A stretch of DNA of 64,000 nt, from assembly GCA_964019135.1 (NCBI GenBank), contig OZ025252.1, forward strand, positions 49,264,959 through 49,328,958. Reading direction: 5' to 3'. The notes below the pieces were generated by a model. It had not been told where the DNA came from and searched no databases. It worked only from the letters and a program-made list of their open reading frames with translations. Shown here piece by piece: positions 33,160-46,390 of this stretch; positions within the stretch are counted from its first letter, which is position 1; each line of letters begins with the position of its first letter. The translations under genes and the position numbers were made by a program. The stretch comes from Arenicola marina (Eukaryota > Annelida > Polychaeta > Arenicolidae).

Positions 33160-36100
33160 CTCTCTTCCTGCCCCACATCGCTTCTCTCTTCCTGCCCGAC
33201 ATTCCCGTCTCTCTTCCTGCCCCACATTCCCGTCTCTCTGCCTGCCCCACATTCCCGTCTCTCTTCCTGCCCACATCCCTGTCTCTCTTAATGTTCCACA
33301 TCCCCGTCTCTCTTCCTGTCCCACATTCCGGTCTCTCTTCCTGCCCCACATCCCCGTCTCTCTTCCTGCTCCACATTTCCGTCTCTCTTCCTGCCCCACA
33401 TTCCGATCTCTCTTCCTGCCCCACATCCCTTCTCTCTTCCTGCCCCACATTCCCGTCTCTCTTCCTGCCCCACATCCCCGTCTCTCTTCCTGCTCCACAT
33501 TTCCGTCTCTCTTCCTGCCCCACATTCCGATCTCTCTTTCTGCCCCACACCCCTTCTCTCTTCCTGCCCCACATTCCCGTCTCTCTTCCTGCTCCACATT
33601 TCCGTCTCTCTTCCTGCCCCACATTCCGATCTCTCTTCCTGCCCCACACCCCTTCTCTCTTCCTGCCCCACATTCCCGTCTCTCTTCCAGCCCCACATCC
33701 CCGTCTCTCTTCCTGCTCCACATTTCGGTCTCTCTTCCTGCCCCACATTCCCGTCTCTCTTCCTGCTCCACATTTCCGTCTCTCTTCCTGCCCCACATCC
33801 CCGTCTCTCTTGATGCTCCACATTTCCGTCTCTCTTCCTGCCCCACATTCCGGTCTCTTTTCCTGCCCCACATCCCCGTCTCTCTTCCTGCTCCACATTT
33901 CCGTCTCTCTTCCTGCCCCACATTCCGATCTCTCTTCCTGCCCCACATCCCTTCTCTCTTCCTGCCCCACATTCCCGTCTCTCTTTCTGCCTCACATTCC
34001 CGTCTCTCTTCCTGCCCCGCACCCCTTCTCTCTTCCTGCCCCACATTCCGATCTGTCTTCCTGCCCCACACCCCTTCTCTCTCCCTGCCCCACATTCCCG
34101 TCTCTCTTCCTGCCCCACATCCCCGCCTCTCTTCCTGCTCCACATTTCCGTCTCTCTTCCTGCCCCACATTCCGATCTCTCTTCCTGCCCCACATCCCTT
34201 CTCTCTTCCTGCCCCACATTCCCGTCTCTCTTTCTGCCTCACATTCCCGTCTCTCTTCCTGCCCCGCACCCCTTCTCTCTTCCAGCCCCACATCCCCGTC
34301 TCTCTTCCTGCTCCACATTTCGGTCTCTCTTCCTGCCCCACATTCCGGTCTCTTTTCCTGCCCCACATCCCCGTCTCTCTTCCTGCTCCACATTTCCGTC
34401 TCTCTTCCTGCCCCACATTCCGATCTCTCTTCCTGCCCCACATCCCTTCTCTCTTCCTGCCCCACATTCCCGTCTCTCTTTCTGCCTCACATTCCCGTCT
34501 CTCTTCCTGCCCCGCACCCCTTCTCTCTTCCTGCCCCACATTCCGATCTCTCTTCCTGCCCCACACCCCTTCTCTCTCCCTGCCCCACATTCCCGTCTCT
34601 CTTCCTGCCCCACATCCCCGCCTCTCTTCCTGCTCCACATTTCCGTCTCTCTTCCTGCCCCACATTCCGATCTCTCTTCCTGCCCCACATCCCTTCTCTC
34701 TTCCTGCCCCACATTCCCGTCTCTCTTTCTGCCTCACATTCCCGTCTCTCTTCCTGCCCCGCACCCCTTCTCTCTTCCTGCCCCACATCCCTTCTCTCTT
34801 CCTGCCCCACATTCCGATCTCTCTTCCTGCCCCACATTTCCGTCTCTCTTCCTGCCCCACATCCCTTCTCTCTTCCTGCCCCACATTGCGATCTCTCTTC
34901 CTGCCCCACATTTCCGTCTCTCTTCCTGCCCCACATTCCGGTCTTTCTTCCTGCCCCACATCCCCGTCTCTCTTCCTGCCCCACATTCCGATCTCTCTTC
35001 CTGCCCCACATCCCTTCTCTCTTCCTGCGCCACATTCCCGTCTCTCTTCCTGCCCCACATCAGCGTCTCTCTTCCTGCTCCACATTTCCGTCTCTCTTCC
35101 TGCCCCACATTCCGATCTCTCGTCCTGCCCCACATCAGCGTCTCTCTTCCTGCTCCACATTTCCGTCTCTCTTCCTGCTCCACATTCCGATCTCTCTTCC
35201 TGCCCCACATCCCTTCTCTCTTCCCGCGCCACATTCCCGTCTCTCTTTCTGCCTCACATTCCCGTCTCTCTTCCTGCCCCACATCCCCGTCTCTTTTCCT
35301 GCCCCACATTCCCGTCTTTCTGCCTGCCCCACATTCCCGTCTCTCTTCCTGCCCCACATCCCCGTCTCTCTTCCTGCTCCACATTTCCGTCTCTCTTCCT
35401 GCCCCACATTCCCGTCTCTCTGCCTGCCCCACATTCCCGTCTCTCTTCCTGCCCACATCCCTGTCTCTCTTAATGTTCCACATCCCCGTCTCTCTTCCTG
35501 CCCCACATTCCGGTCTCTCTTCCTGCCCCACATCCCCGTCTCTCTTCCTGCTCCACATTTCCGTCTCTCTTCCTGCCCCACATTCCGGTCTCTTTTCCTG
35601 CCCCACATCCCCGTCTCTCTTCCTGCTCCACATTTCCGTCTCTCTTCCTGCCCCACATTCCGATCTCTCTTCCTGCCCCACATCCCTTCTCTCTTCCTGC
35701 CCCACATTCCCGTCTCTCTTCCTGCCCCACATCCCCGTCTCTCTTCCTGCTCCACATTTCCGTCTCTCTTCCTGCCCCACATTCCGATCTCTCTTCCTGC
35801 CCCACATCGCTTCTCTCTTCCTGCCCCACATTCCCGTCTCTCTTCCTGCCCCACATTCCGATCTCTCTTTCTGCCCCACACCCCTTCTCTCTTCCTGCCC
35901 CACATTCCCGTCTCTCTTCCTGCTCCACATTTCCGTCTCTCTTCCTGCCCCACATTCCGATCTCTCTTCCTGCCCCACACCCCTTCTCTCTTCCTGCCCC
36001 ACATTCCCGTCTCTCTTCCAGCCCCACATCCCCGTCTCTCTTCCTGCTCCACATTTCGGTCTCTCTTCCTGCCCCACATTCCGGTCTCTTTTCCTGCCCC

Positions 36101-37640
36101 ACATCCCCGTCTCTCTTCCTGCTCCACATTTCCGTCTCTCTTCCTGCCCCACATTCCGATCTCTCTTCCTGCCCCACACCCCTTCTCTCTTCCTGCCCCA
36201 CATTCCCGTCTCTCTTCCAGCCCCACATCCCCGTCTCTCTTCCTGCTCCACATTTCGGTCTCTCTTCCTGCCCCACATTCCCGTCTCTCTTCCTGCTCCA
36301 CATTTCAGTCTCTCTTCCTGCCCCACATTCCGGTCTCTTTTCCTGCCCCACATCCCCGTCTCTCTTCCTGCTCCACATTTCCGTCTCTCTTCCTGCCCCA
36401 CATTCCGATCTCTCTTCCTGCCCCACATCCCTTCTCTCTTCCTGCCCCACATTCCCGTCTCTCTTTCTGCCTCACATTCCCGTCTCTCTTCCTGCCCCGC
36501 ACCCCTTCTCTCTTCCTGCCCCACATTCCGATCTGTCTTCCTGCCCCACACCCCTTCTCTCTCCCTGCCCCACATTCCCGTCTCTCTTCCTGCCCCACAT
36601 CCCCGCCTCTCTTCCTGCTCCACATTTCCGTCTCTCTTCCTGCCCCACATTCCGATCTCTCTTCCTGCCCCACATCCCTTCTCTCTTCCTGCCCCACATT
36701 CCCGTCTCTCTTTCTGCCTCACATTCCCGTCTCTCTTCCTGCCCCGCACCCCTTCTCTCTTCCAGCCCCACATCCCCGTCTCTCTTCCTGCTCCACATTC
36801 CCGTCTCTCTTCTTGCTCCACATTCCCGTCTCTCTTCTTGCCCCACATCCCCGTCTCTCTTCCTGCTCCACATTTCCGTCTCTCTTCCTGCCCCACATTC
36901 CGATCTCTCTTCCTGCCCCACATCCCTTCTCTCTTCCTGCCCCACATTCCCGTCTCTCTTTCTGCCTCACATTCCCGTCTCTCTTCCTGCCCCGCACCCC
37001 TTCTCTCTTCCTGCCCCACATTCCGATCTCTCTTCCTGCCCCACACCCCTTCTCTCTCCCTGCCCCACATTCCCGTCTCTCTTCCTGCCCCACATCCCCG
37101 CCTCTCTTCCTGCTCCACATTTCCGTCTCTCTTCCTGCCCCACATTCCGATCTCTCTTCCTGCCCCACATTCCTTCTCTCTTCCTGCCCCACATTCCCGT
37201 CTCTCTTTCTGCCTCACATTCCCGTCTCTCTTCCTGCCCCGCACCCCTTCTCTCTTCCTGCCCCACATCCCTTCTCTCTTCCTGCCCCACATTCCGATCT
37301 CTCTTCCTGCCCCACATTTCCGTCTCTCTTCCTGCCCCACATCCCTTCTCTCTTCCTGCCCCACATTCCGATCTCTCTTCCTGCCCCACATTTCCGTCTC
37401 TCTTCCTGCCCCACATTCCGGTCTTTCTTCCTGCCCCACATCCCCGTCTCTCTTCCTGCCCCACATTCCGATCTCTCTTCCTGCCCCACATCCCTTCTCT
37501 CTTCCTGCGCCACATTCCCGTCTCTCTTCCTGCCCCACATTCCGATCTCTCTTTCTGCCCCACACCCCTTCTCTCTTCCTGCCCCACATTCCCGTCTCTC
37601 TTCCTGCTCCACATTTCCGTCTCTCTTCCTGCCCCACATT
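33160..37640. repeat. 4.5-kb segmental duplication, left copy
   Basis: The same order of variants recurs at about 41935-46390, at offset 8,775 bp up to about 36800 and 8,750 bp beyond, where this copy has one extra 25-bp monomer carrying CTTCTTGCTCC near 36812. The first part (33160-34270) is also found at offset 5,875 (39035-40145). Very few substitutions are visible between copies. Confidence 0.82.
33980..34730. repeat. Example of the 247-bp ten-monomer block, three in tandem
   Basis: The signature TTTCTGCCTCACATT followed by GCCCCGCACCCC occurs near 33987, 34234, 34482 and 34729, spaced 247-248 bp. Between signatures lie ten monomers in nearly constant order: GCCTCACATT, CCCCGCACCCC, ATTCCGATC, CACACCCC, CTCCCTGCCCC, CATCCCCGCC, GCTCCACATTT, ATTCCGATC, CATCCCTT, ATTCCCG. 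The middle block is a variant with monomers substituted from elsewhere. The same block recurs at 23.9-24.2, 36.5-37.2, 42.8-43.5, 45.3-46.0 and 56.7-56.9 kb, among other places. Confidence 0.75.
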
Positions 37641-40600
37641 CCCGTCTCTCTTCCTGCCCCACATCCCCGTCTCTCTTCCTGCTCCACATTTCCGTCTCTC
37701 TTCCTGCCCCACATTCCGATCTCTCTTCCTGCCCCACATCCCTTCTCTCTTCCTGCCCCACATTCCCGTCTCTCTTTCTGCCTCACATTCCCGTCTCTCT
37801 TCCTGCCCCGCACCCATTCTCTCTTCCTGCCCCACATTCCGATCTCTCTTCCTGCCCCACACCCCTTCTCTCTCCCTGCCCCACATTCCCGTCTCTCTTC
37901 CTGCCCCACATCCCCGCCTCTCTTCCTGCTCCACATTTCCGTCTCTCTTCCTGCCCCACATTCCGATCTCTCTTCCTGCCCCACATCCCTTCTCTCTTCC
38001 TGCCCCACATTCCCGTCTCTCTTTCTGCCTCACATTCCCGTCTCTCTTCCTGCCCCGCACCCCTTCTCTCTTCCTGCCCCACATCCCTTCTCTCTTCCTG
38101 CCCCACATTCCGATCTCTCTTCCTGCCCCACATTTCCGTCTCTCTTCCTGCCCCACATCCCTTCTCTCTTCCTGCCCCACATTCCGATCTCTCTTCCTGC
38201 CCCACATTTCCGTCTCTCTTCCTGCCCCACATTCCGGTCTTTCTTCCTGCCCCACATCCCCGTCTCTCTTCCTGCCCCACATTCCGATCTCTCTTCCTGC
38301 CCCACATCCCTTCTCTCTTCCTGCGCCACATTCCCGTCTCTCTTCCTGCCCCACATCAGCGTCTCTCTTCCCGCTCCACATTTCCGTCTCTCTTCCTGCC
38401 CCACATTCCGATCTCTCTTCCTGCCCCACATCAGCGTCTCTCTTCCTGCTCCACATTTCCGTCTCTCTTCCTGCTCCACATTTCCGTCTCTCTTCCTGCC
38501 CCACATTCCGATCTCTCTTCCTGCCCCACATCCCTTCTCTCTTCCTGCGCCACATTCCCGTCTCTCTTTCTGCCTCACATTCCCGTCTCTCTTCCTGCCC
38601 CACATCCCCGTCTCTTTTCCTGCCCCACATTCCCGTCTTTCTGCCTGCCCCACATTCCCGTCTCTCTTCCTGCCCCACATCCCCGTCTCTCTTCCTGCTC
38701 CACATTTCCGTCTCTCTTCCTGCCCCACATTCCCGTCTCTCTGCCTGCCCCACATTCCCGTCTCTCTTCCTGCCCACATCCCTGTCTCTCTTAATGTTCC
38801 ACATCCCCGTCTCTCTTCCTGCCCCACATTCCGGTCTCTCTTCCTGCCCCACATCCCCGTCTCTCTTCCTGCTCCACATTTCCGTCTCTCTTCCTGCCCC
38901 ACATTCCGATCTCTCTTCCTGCCCCACATCCCTTCTCTCTTCCTGCCCCACATTCCCGTCTCTCTTCCTGCCCCACATCCCCGTCTCTCTTCCTGCTCCA
39001 CATTTCCGTGTCTCTTCCTGCCCCACATTCCGATCTCTCTTCCTGCCCCACATCGCTTCTCTCTTCCTGCCCGACATTCCCGTCTCTCTTCCTGCCCCAC
39101 ATTCCCGTCTCTCTGCCTGCCCCACATTCCCGTCTCTCTTCCTGCCCACATCCCTGTCTCTCTTAATGTTCCACATCCCCGTCTCTCTTCCTGTCCCACA
39201 TTCCGGTCTCTCTTCCTGCCCCACATCCCCGTCTCTCTTCCTGCTCCACATTTCCGTCTCTCTTCCTGCCCCACATTCCGATCTCTCTTCCTGCCCCACA
39301 TCCCTTCTCTCTTCCTGCCCCACATTCCCGTCTCTCTTCCTGCCCCACATCCCCGTCTCTCTTCCTGCTCCACATTTCCGTCTCTCTTCCTGCCCCACAT
39401 TCCGATCTCTCTTTCTGCCCCACACCCCTTCTCTCTTCCTGCCCCACATTCCCGTCTCTCTTCCTGCTCCACATTTCCGTCTCTCTTCCTGCCCCACATT
39501 CCGATCTCTCTTCCTGCCCCACACCCCTTCTCTCTTCCTGCCCCACATTCCCGTCTCTCTTCCAGCCCCACATCCCCGTCTCTCTTCCTGCTCCACATTT
39601 CGGTCTCTCTTCCTGCCCCACATTCCCGTCTCTCTTCCTGCTCCACATTTCCGTCTCTCTTCCTGCCCCACATCCCCGTCTCTCTTGATGCTCCACATTT
39701 CCGTCTCTCTTCCTGCCCCACATTCCGGTCTCTTTTCCTGCCCCACATCCCCGTCTCTCTTCCTGCTCCACATTTCCGTCTCTCTTCCTGCCCCACATTC
39801 CGATCTCTCTTCCTGCCCCACATCCCTTCTCTCTTCCTGCCCCACATTCCCGTCTCTCTTTCTGCCTCACATTCCCGTCTCTCTTCCTGCCCCGCACCCC
39901 TTCTCTCTTCCTGCCCCACATTCCGATCTGTCTTCCTGCCCCACACCCCTTCTCTCTCCCTGCCCCACATTCCCGTCTCTCTTCCTGCCCCACATCCCCG
40001 CCTCTCTTCCTGCTCCACATTTCCGTCTCTCTTCCTGCCCCACATTCCGATCTCTCTTCCTGCCCCACATCCCTTCTCTCTTCCTGCCCCACATTCCCGT
40101 CTCTCTTTCTGCCTCACATTCCCGTCTCTCTTCCTGCCCCGCACCCCTTCTCTCTTCCTGCCCCACATCCCTTCTCTCTTCCTGCCCCACATTCCGATCT
40201 CTCTTCCTGCCCCACATTTCCGTCTCTCTTCCTGCCCCACATCCCTTCTCTCTTCCTGCCCCACATTCCGATCTCTCTTCCTGCCCCACATTTCCGTCTC
40301 TCTTCCTGCCCCACATTCCGGTCTTTCTTCCTGCCCCACATCCCCGTCTCTCTTCCTGCCCCACATTCCGATCTCTCTTCCTGCCCCACATCCCTTCTCT
40401 CTTCCTGCGCCACATTCCCGTCTCTCTTCCTGCCCCACATTCCGATCTCTCTTTCTGCCCCACACCCCTTCTCTCTTCCTGCCCCACATTCCCGTCTCTC
40501 TTCCTGCTCCACATTTCCGTCTCTCTTCCTGCCCCACATTCCCGTCTCTCTTCCTGCCCCACATCCCCGTCTCTCTTCCTGCTCCACATTTCCGTCTCTC

Positions 40601-43045
40601 TTCCTGCCCCACATTCCGATCTCTCTTCCTGCCCCACATCCCTTCTCTCTTCCTGCCCCACATTCCCGTCTCTCTTTCTGCCTCACATTCCCGTCTCTCT
40701 TCCTGCCCCGCACCCATTCTCTCTTCCTGCCCCACATTCCGATCTCTCTTCCTGCCCCACACCCCTTCTCTCTCCCTGCCCCACATTCCCGTCTCTCTTC
40801 CTGCCCCACATCCCCGCCTCTCTTCCTGCTCCACATTTCCGTCTCTCTTCCTGCCCCACATTCCGATCTCTCTTCCTGCCCCACATCCCTTCTCTCTTCC
40901 TGCCCCACATTCCCGTCTCTCTTTCTGCCTCACATTCCCGTCTCTCTTCCTGCCCCGCACCCCTTCTCTCTTCCTGCCCCACATCCCTTCTCTCTTCCTG
41001 CCCCACATTCCGATCTCTCTTCCTGCCCCACATTTCCGTCTCTCTTCCTGCCCCACATCCCTTCTCTCTTCCTGCCCCACATTCCGATCTCTCTTCCTGC
41101 CCCACATTTCCGTCTCTCTTCCTGCCCCACATTCCGGTCTTTCTTCCTGCCCCACATCCCCGTCTCTCTTCCTGCCCCACATTCCGATCTCTCTTCCTGC
41201 CCCACATCCCTTCTCTCTTCCTGCGCCACATTCCCGTCTCTCTTCCTGCCCCACATCAGCGTCTCTCTTCCCGCTCCACATTTCCGTCTCTCTTCCTGCC
41301 CCACATTCCGATCTCTCTTCCTGCCCCACATCAGCGTCTCTCTTCCTGCTCCACATTTCCGTCTCTCTTCCTGCTCCACATTTCCGTCTCTCTTCCTGCC
41401 CCACATTCCGATCTCTCTTCCTGCCCCACATCCCTTCTCTCTTCCTGCGCCACATTCCCGTCTCTCTTTCTGCCTCACATTCCCGTCTCTCTTCCTGCCC
41501 CACATCCCCGTCTCTTTTCCTGCCCCACATTCCCGTCTTTCTGCCTGCCCCACATTCCCGTCTCTCTTCCTGCCCCACATCCCCGTCTCTCTTCCTGCTC
41601 CACATTTCCGTCTCTCTTCCTGCCCCACATTCCCGTCTCTCTGCCTGCCCCACATTCCCGTCTCTCTTCCTGCCCACATCCCTGTCTCTCTTAATGTTCC
41701 ACATCCCCGTCTCTCTTCCTGCCCCACATTCCGGTCTCTCTTCCTGCCCCACATCCCCGTCTCTCTTCCTGCTCCACATTTCCGTCTCTCTTCCTGCCCC
41801 ACATTCCGATCTCTCTTCCTGCCCCACATCCCTTCTCTCTTCCTGCCCCACATTCCCGTCTCTCTTCCTGCCCCACATCCCCGTCTCTCTTCCTGCTCCA
41901 CATTTCCGTGTCTCTTCCTGCCCCACATTCCGATCTCTCTTCCTGCCCCACATCGCTTCTCTCTTCCTGCCCGACATTCCCGTCTCTCTTCCTGCCCCAC
42001 ATTCCCGTCTCTCTGCCTGCCCCACATTCCCGTCTCTCTTCCTGCCCACATCCCTGTCTCTCTTAATGTTCCACATCCCCGTCTCTCTTCCTGTCCCACA
42101 TTCCGGTCTCTCTTCCTGCCCCACATCCCCGTCTCTCTTCCTGCTCCACATTTCCGTCTCTCTTCCTGCCCCACATTCCGATCTCTCTTCCTGCCCCACA
42201 TCCCTTCTCTCTTCCTGCCCCACATTCCCGTCTCTCTTCCTGCCCCACATCCCCGTCTCTCTTCCTGCTCCACATTTCCGTCTCTCTTCCTGCCCCACAT
42301 TCCGATCTCTCTTTCTGCCCCACACCCCTTCTCTCTTCCTGCCCCACATTCCCGTCTCTCTTCCTGCTCCACATTTCCGTCTCTCTTCCTGCCCCACATT
42401 CCGATCTCTCTTCCTGCCCCACACCCCTTCTCTCTTCCTGCCCCACATTCCCGTCTCTCTTCCAGCCCCACATCCCCGTCTCTCTTCCTGCTCCACATTT
42501 CGGTCTCTCTTCCTGCCCCACATTCCCGTCTCTCTTCCTGCTCCACATTTCCGTCTCTCTTCCTGCCCCACATCCCCGTCTCTCTTGATGCTCCACATTT
42601 CCGTCTCTCTTCCTGCCCCACATTCCGGTCTCTTTTCCTGCCCCACATCCCCGTCTCTCTTCCTGCTCCACATTTCCGTCTCTCTTCCTGCCCCACATTC
42701 CGATCTCTCTTCCTGCCCCACATCCCTTCTCTCTTCCTGCCCCACATTCCCGTCTCTCTTTCTGCCTCACATTCCCGTCTCTCTTCCTGCCCCGCACCCC
42801 TTCTCTCTTCCTGCCCCACATTCCGATCTGTCTTCCTGCCCCACACCCCTTCTCTCTCCCTGCCCCACATTCCCGTCTCTCTTCCTGCCCCACATCCCCG
42901 CCTCTCTTCCTGCTCCACATTTCCGTCTCTCTTCCTGCCCCACATTCCGATCTCTCTTCCTGCCCCACATCCCTTCTCTCTTCCTGCCCCACATTCCCGT
43001 CTCTCTTTCTGCCTCACATTCCCGTCTCTCTTCCTGCCCCGCACC
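36840..43045. repeat. 2,900-bp tandem higher-order repeat, 2.1 copies
   Basis: Sequence at 36840-40145 recurs 2,900 bp to the right (39740-43045). This is longer than the offset, so it is a true tandem of about 2.1 units (36840, 39740, 42640 to 43045). 2,900 bp is about 117 monomers. Matched features include the paired TTAATG landmarks 372 bp apart at 38791/39163 and 41691/42063, and TCTTGATGCTCC at about 39690 and 42590. Confidence 0.82.
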
Positions 43046-46000
43046 CCTTCTCTCTTCCAGCCCCACATCCCCGTCTCTCTTCCTGCTCCACATTTCGGTC
43101 TCTCTTCCTGCCCCACATTCCGGTCTCTTTTCCTGCCCCACATCCCCGTCTCTCTTCCTGCTCCACATTTCCGTCTCTCTTCCTGCCCCACATTCCGATC
43201 TCTCTTCCTGCCCCACATCCCTTCTCTCTTCCTGCCCCACATTCCCGTCTCTCTTTCTGCCTCACATTCCCGTCTCTCTTCCTGCCCCGCACCCCTTCTC
43301 TCTTCCTGCCCCACATTCCGATCTCTCTTCCTGCCCCACACCCCTTCTCTCTCCCTGCCCCACATTCCCGTCTCTCTTCCTGCCCCACATCCCCGCCTCT
43401 CTTCCTGCTCCACATTTCCGTCTCTCTTCCTGCCCCACATTCCGATCTCTCTTCCTGCCCCACATCCCTTCTCTCTTCCTGCCCCACATTCCCGTCTCTC
43501 TTTCTGCCTCACATTCCCGTCTCTCTTCCTGCCCCGCACCCCTTCTCTCTTCCTGCCCCACATCCCTTCTCTCTTCCTGCCCCACATTCCGATCTCTCTT
43601 CCTGCCCCACATTTCCGTCTCTCTTCCTGCCCCACATCCCTTCTCTCTTCCTGCCCCACATTGCGATCTCTCTTCCTGCCCCACATTTCCGTCTCTCTTC
43701 CTGCCCCACATTCCGGTCTTTCTTCCTGCCCCACATCCCCGTCTCTCTTCCTGCCCCACATTCCGATCTCTCTTCCTGCCCCACATCCCTTCTCTCTTCC
43801 TGCGCCACATTCCCGTCTCTCTTCCTGCCCCACATCAGCGTCTCTCTTCCTGCTCCACATTTCCGTCTCTCTTCCTGCCCCACATTCCGATCTCTCGTCC
43901 TGCCCCACATCAGCGTCTCTCTTCCTGCTCCACATTTCCGTCTCTCTTCCTGCTCCACATTCCGATCTCTCTTCCTGCCCCACATCCCTTCTCTCTTCCC
44001 GCGCCACATTCCCGTCTCTCTTTCTGCCTCACATTCCCGTCTCTCTTCCTGCCCCACATCCCCGTCTCTTTTCCTGCCCCACATTCCCGTCTTTCTGCCT
44101 GCCCCACATTCCCGTCTCTCTTCCTGCCCCACATCCCCGTCTCTCTTCCTGCTCCACATTTCCGTCTCTCTTCTTGCCCCACATTCCCGTCTCTCTGCCT
44201 GCCCCACATTCCCGTCTCTCTTCCTGCCCACATCCCTGTCTCTCTTAATGTTCCACATCCCCGTCTCTCTTCCTGCCCCACATTCCGGTCTCTCTTCCTG
44301 CCCCACATCCCCGTCTCTCTTCCTGCTCCACATTTCCGTCTCTCTTCCTGCCCCACATTCCGGTCTCTTTTCCTGCCCCACATCCCCGTCTCTCTTCCTG
44401 CTCCACATTTCCGTCTCTCTTCCTGCCCCACATTCCGATCTCTCTTCCTGCCCCACATCCCTTCTCTCTTCCTGCCCCACATTCCCGTCTCTCTTCCTGC
44501 CCCACATCCCCGTCTCTCTTCCTGCTCCACATTTCCGTCTCTCTTCCTGCCCCACATTCCGATCTCTCTTCCTGCCCCACATCGCTTCTCTCTTCCTGCC
44601 CCACATTCCCGTCTCTCTTCCTGCCCCACATTCCGATCTCTCTTTCTGCCCCACACCCCTTCTCTCTTCCTGCCCCACATTCCCGTCTCTCTTCCTGCTC
44701 CACATTTCCGTCTCTCTTCCTGCCCCACATTCCGATCTCTCTTCCTGCCCCACACCCCTTCTCTCTTCCTGCCCCACATTCCCGTCTCTCTTCCAGCCCC
44801 ACATCCCCGTCTCTCTTCCTGCTCCACATTTCGGTCTCTCTTCCTGCCCCACATTCCGGTCTCTTTTCCTGCCCCACATCCCCGTCTCTCTTCCTGCTCC
44901 ACATTTCCGTCTCTCTTCCTGCCCCACATTCCGATCTCTCTTCCTGCCCCACACCCCTTCTCTCTTCCTGCCCCACATTCCCGTCTCTCTTCCAGCCCCA
45001 CATCCCCGTCTCTCTTCCTGCTCCACATTTCGGTCTCTCTTCCTGCCCCACATTCCCGTCTCTCTTCCTGCTCCACATTTCAGTCTCTCTTCCTGCCCCA
45101 CATTCCGGTCTCTTTTCCTGCCCCACATCCCCGTCTCTCTTCCTGCTCCACATTTCCGTCTCTCTTCCTGCCCCACATTCCGATCTCTCTTCCTGCCCCA
45201 CATCCCTTCTCTCTTCCTGCCCCACATTCCCGTCTCTCTTTCTGCCTCACATTCCCGTCTCTCTTCCTGCCCCGCACCCCTTCTCTCTTCCTGCCCCACA
45301 TTCCGATCTGTCTTCCTGCCCCACACCCCTTCTCTCTCCCTGCCCCACATTCCCGTCTCTCTTCCTGCCCCACATCCCCGCCTCTCTTCCTGCTCCACAT
45401 TTCCGTCTCTCTTCCTGCCCCACATTCCGATCTCTCTTCCTGCCCCACATCCCTTCTCTCTTCCTGCCCCACATTCCCGTCTCTCTTTCTGCCTCACATT
45501 CCCGTCTCTCTTCCTGCCCCGCACCCCTTCTCTCTTCCAGCCCCACATCCCCGTCTCTCTTCCTGCTCCACATTCCCGTCTCTCTTCTTGCCCCACATCC
45601 CCGTCTCTCTTCCTGCTCCACATTTCCGTCTCTCTTCCTGCCCCACATTCCGATCTCTCTTCCTGCCCCACATCCCTTCTCTCTTCCTGCCCCACATTCC
45701 CGTCTCTCTTTCTGCCTCACATTCCCGTCTCTCTTCCTGCCCCGCACCCCTTCTCTCTTCCTGCCCCACATTCCGATCTCTCTTCCTGCCCCACACCCCT
45801 TCTCTCTCCCTGCCCCACATTCCCGTCTCTCTTCCTGCCCCACATCCCCGCCTCTCTTCCTGCTCCACATTTCCGTCTCTCTTCCTGCCCCACATTCCGA
45901 TCTCTCTTCCTGCCCCACATCCCTTCTCTCTTCCTGCCCCACATTCCCGTCTCTCTTTCTGCCTCACATTCCCGTCTCTCTTCCTGCCCCGCACCCCTTC

Positions 46001-46390
46001 TCTCTTCCTGCCCCACATCCCTTCTCTCTTCCTGCCCCACATTCCGATCTCTCTTTCTGCCCCACATTTCCGTCTCTCTTCCTGCCCCACATCCCTTCTC
46101 TCTTCCTGCCCCACATTCCGATCTCTCTTCCTGCCCCACATTTCCGTCTCTCTTCCTGCCCCACATTCCGGTCTTTCTTCCTGCCCCACATCCCCGTCTC
46201 TCTTCCTGCCCCACATTCCGATCTCTCTTCCTGCCCCACATCCCTTCTCTCTTCCTGCGCCACATTCCCGTCTCTCTTCCTGCCCCACATTCCGATCTCT
46301 CTTTCTGCCCCACACCCCTTCTCTCTTCCTGCCCCACATTCCCGTCTCTCTTCCTGCTCCACATTTCCGTCTCTCTTCCTGCCCCACATT
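41935..46390. repeat. 4.5-kb segmental duplication, right copy
   Basis: Counterpart of 33160-37640. Substitutions are rare; one is CTTCTTGCCCC near 44172 against CTTCCTGCCCC in the left copy. Similarity stops near 46390, where this copy continues ATTCCGATC and the left copy has ATTCCCGTC. Confidence 0.8.
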
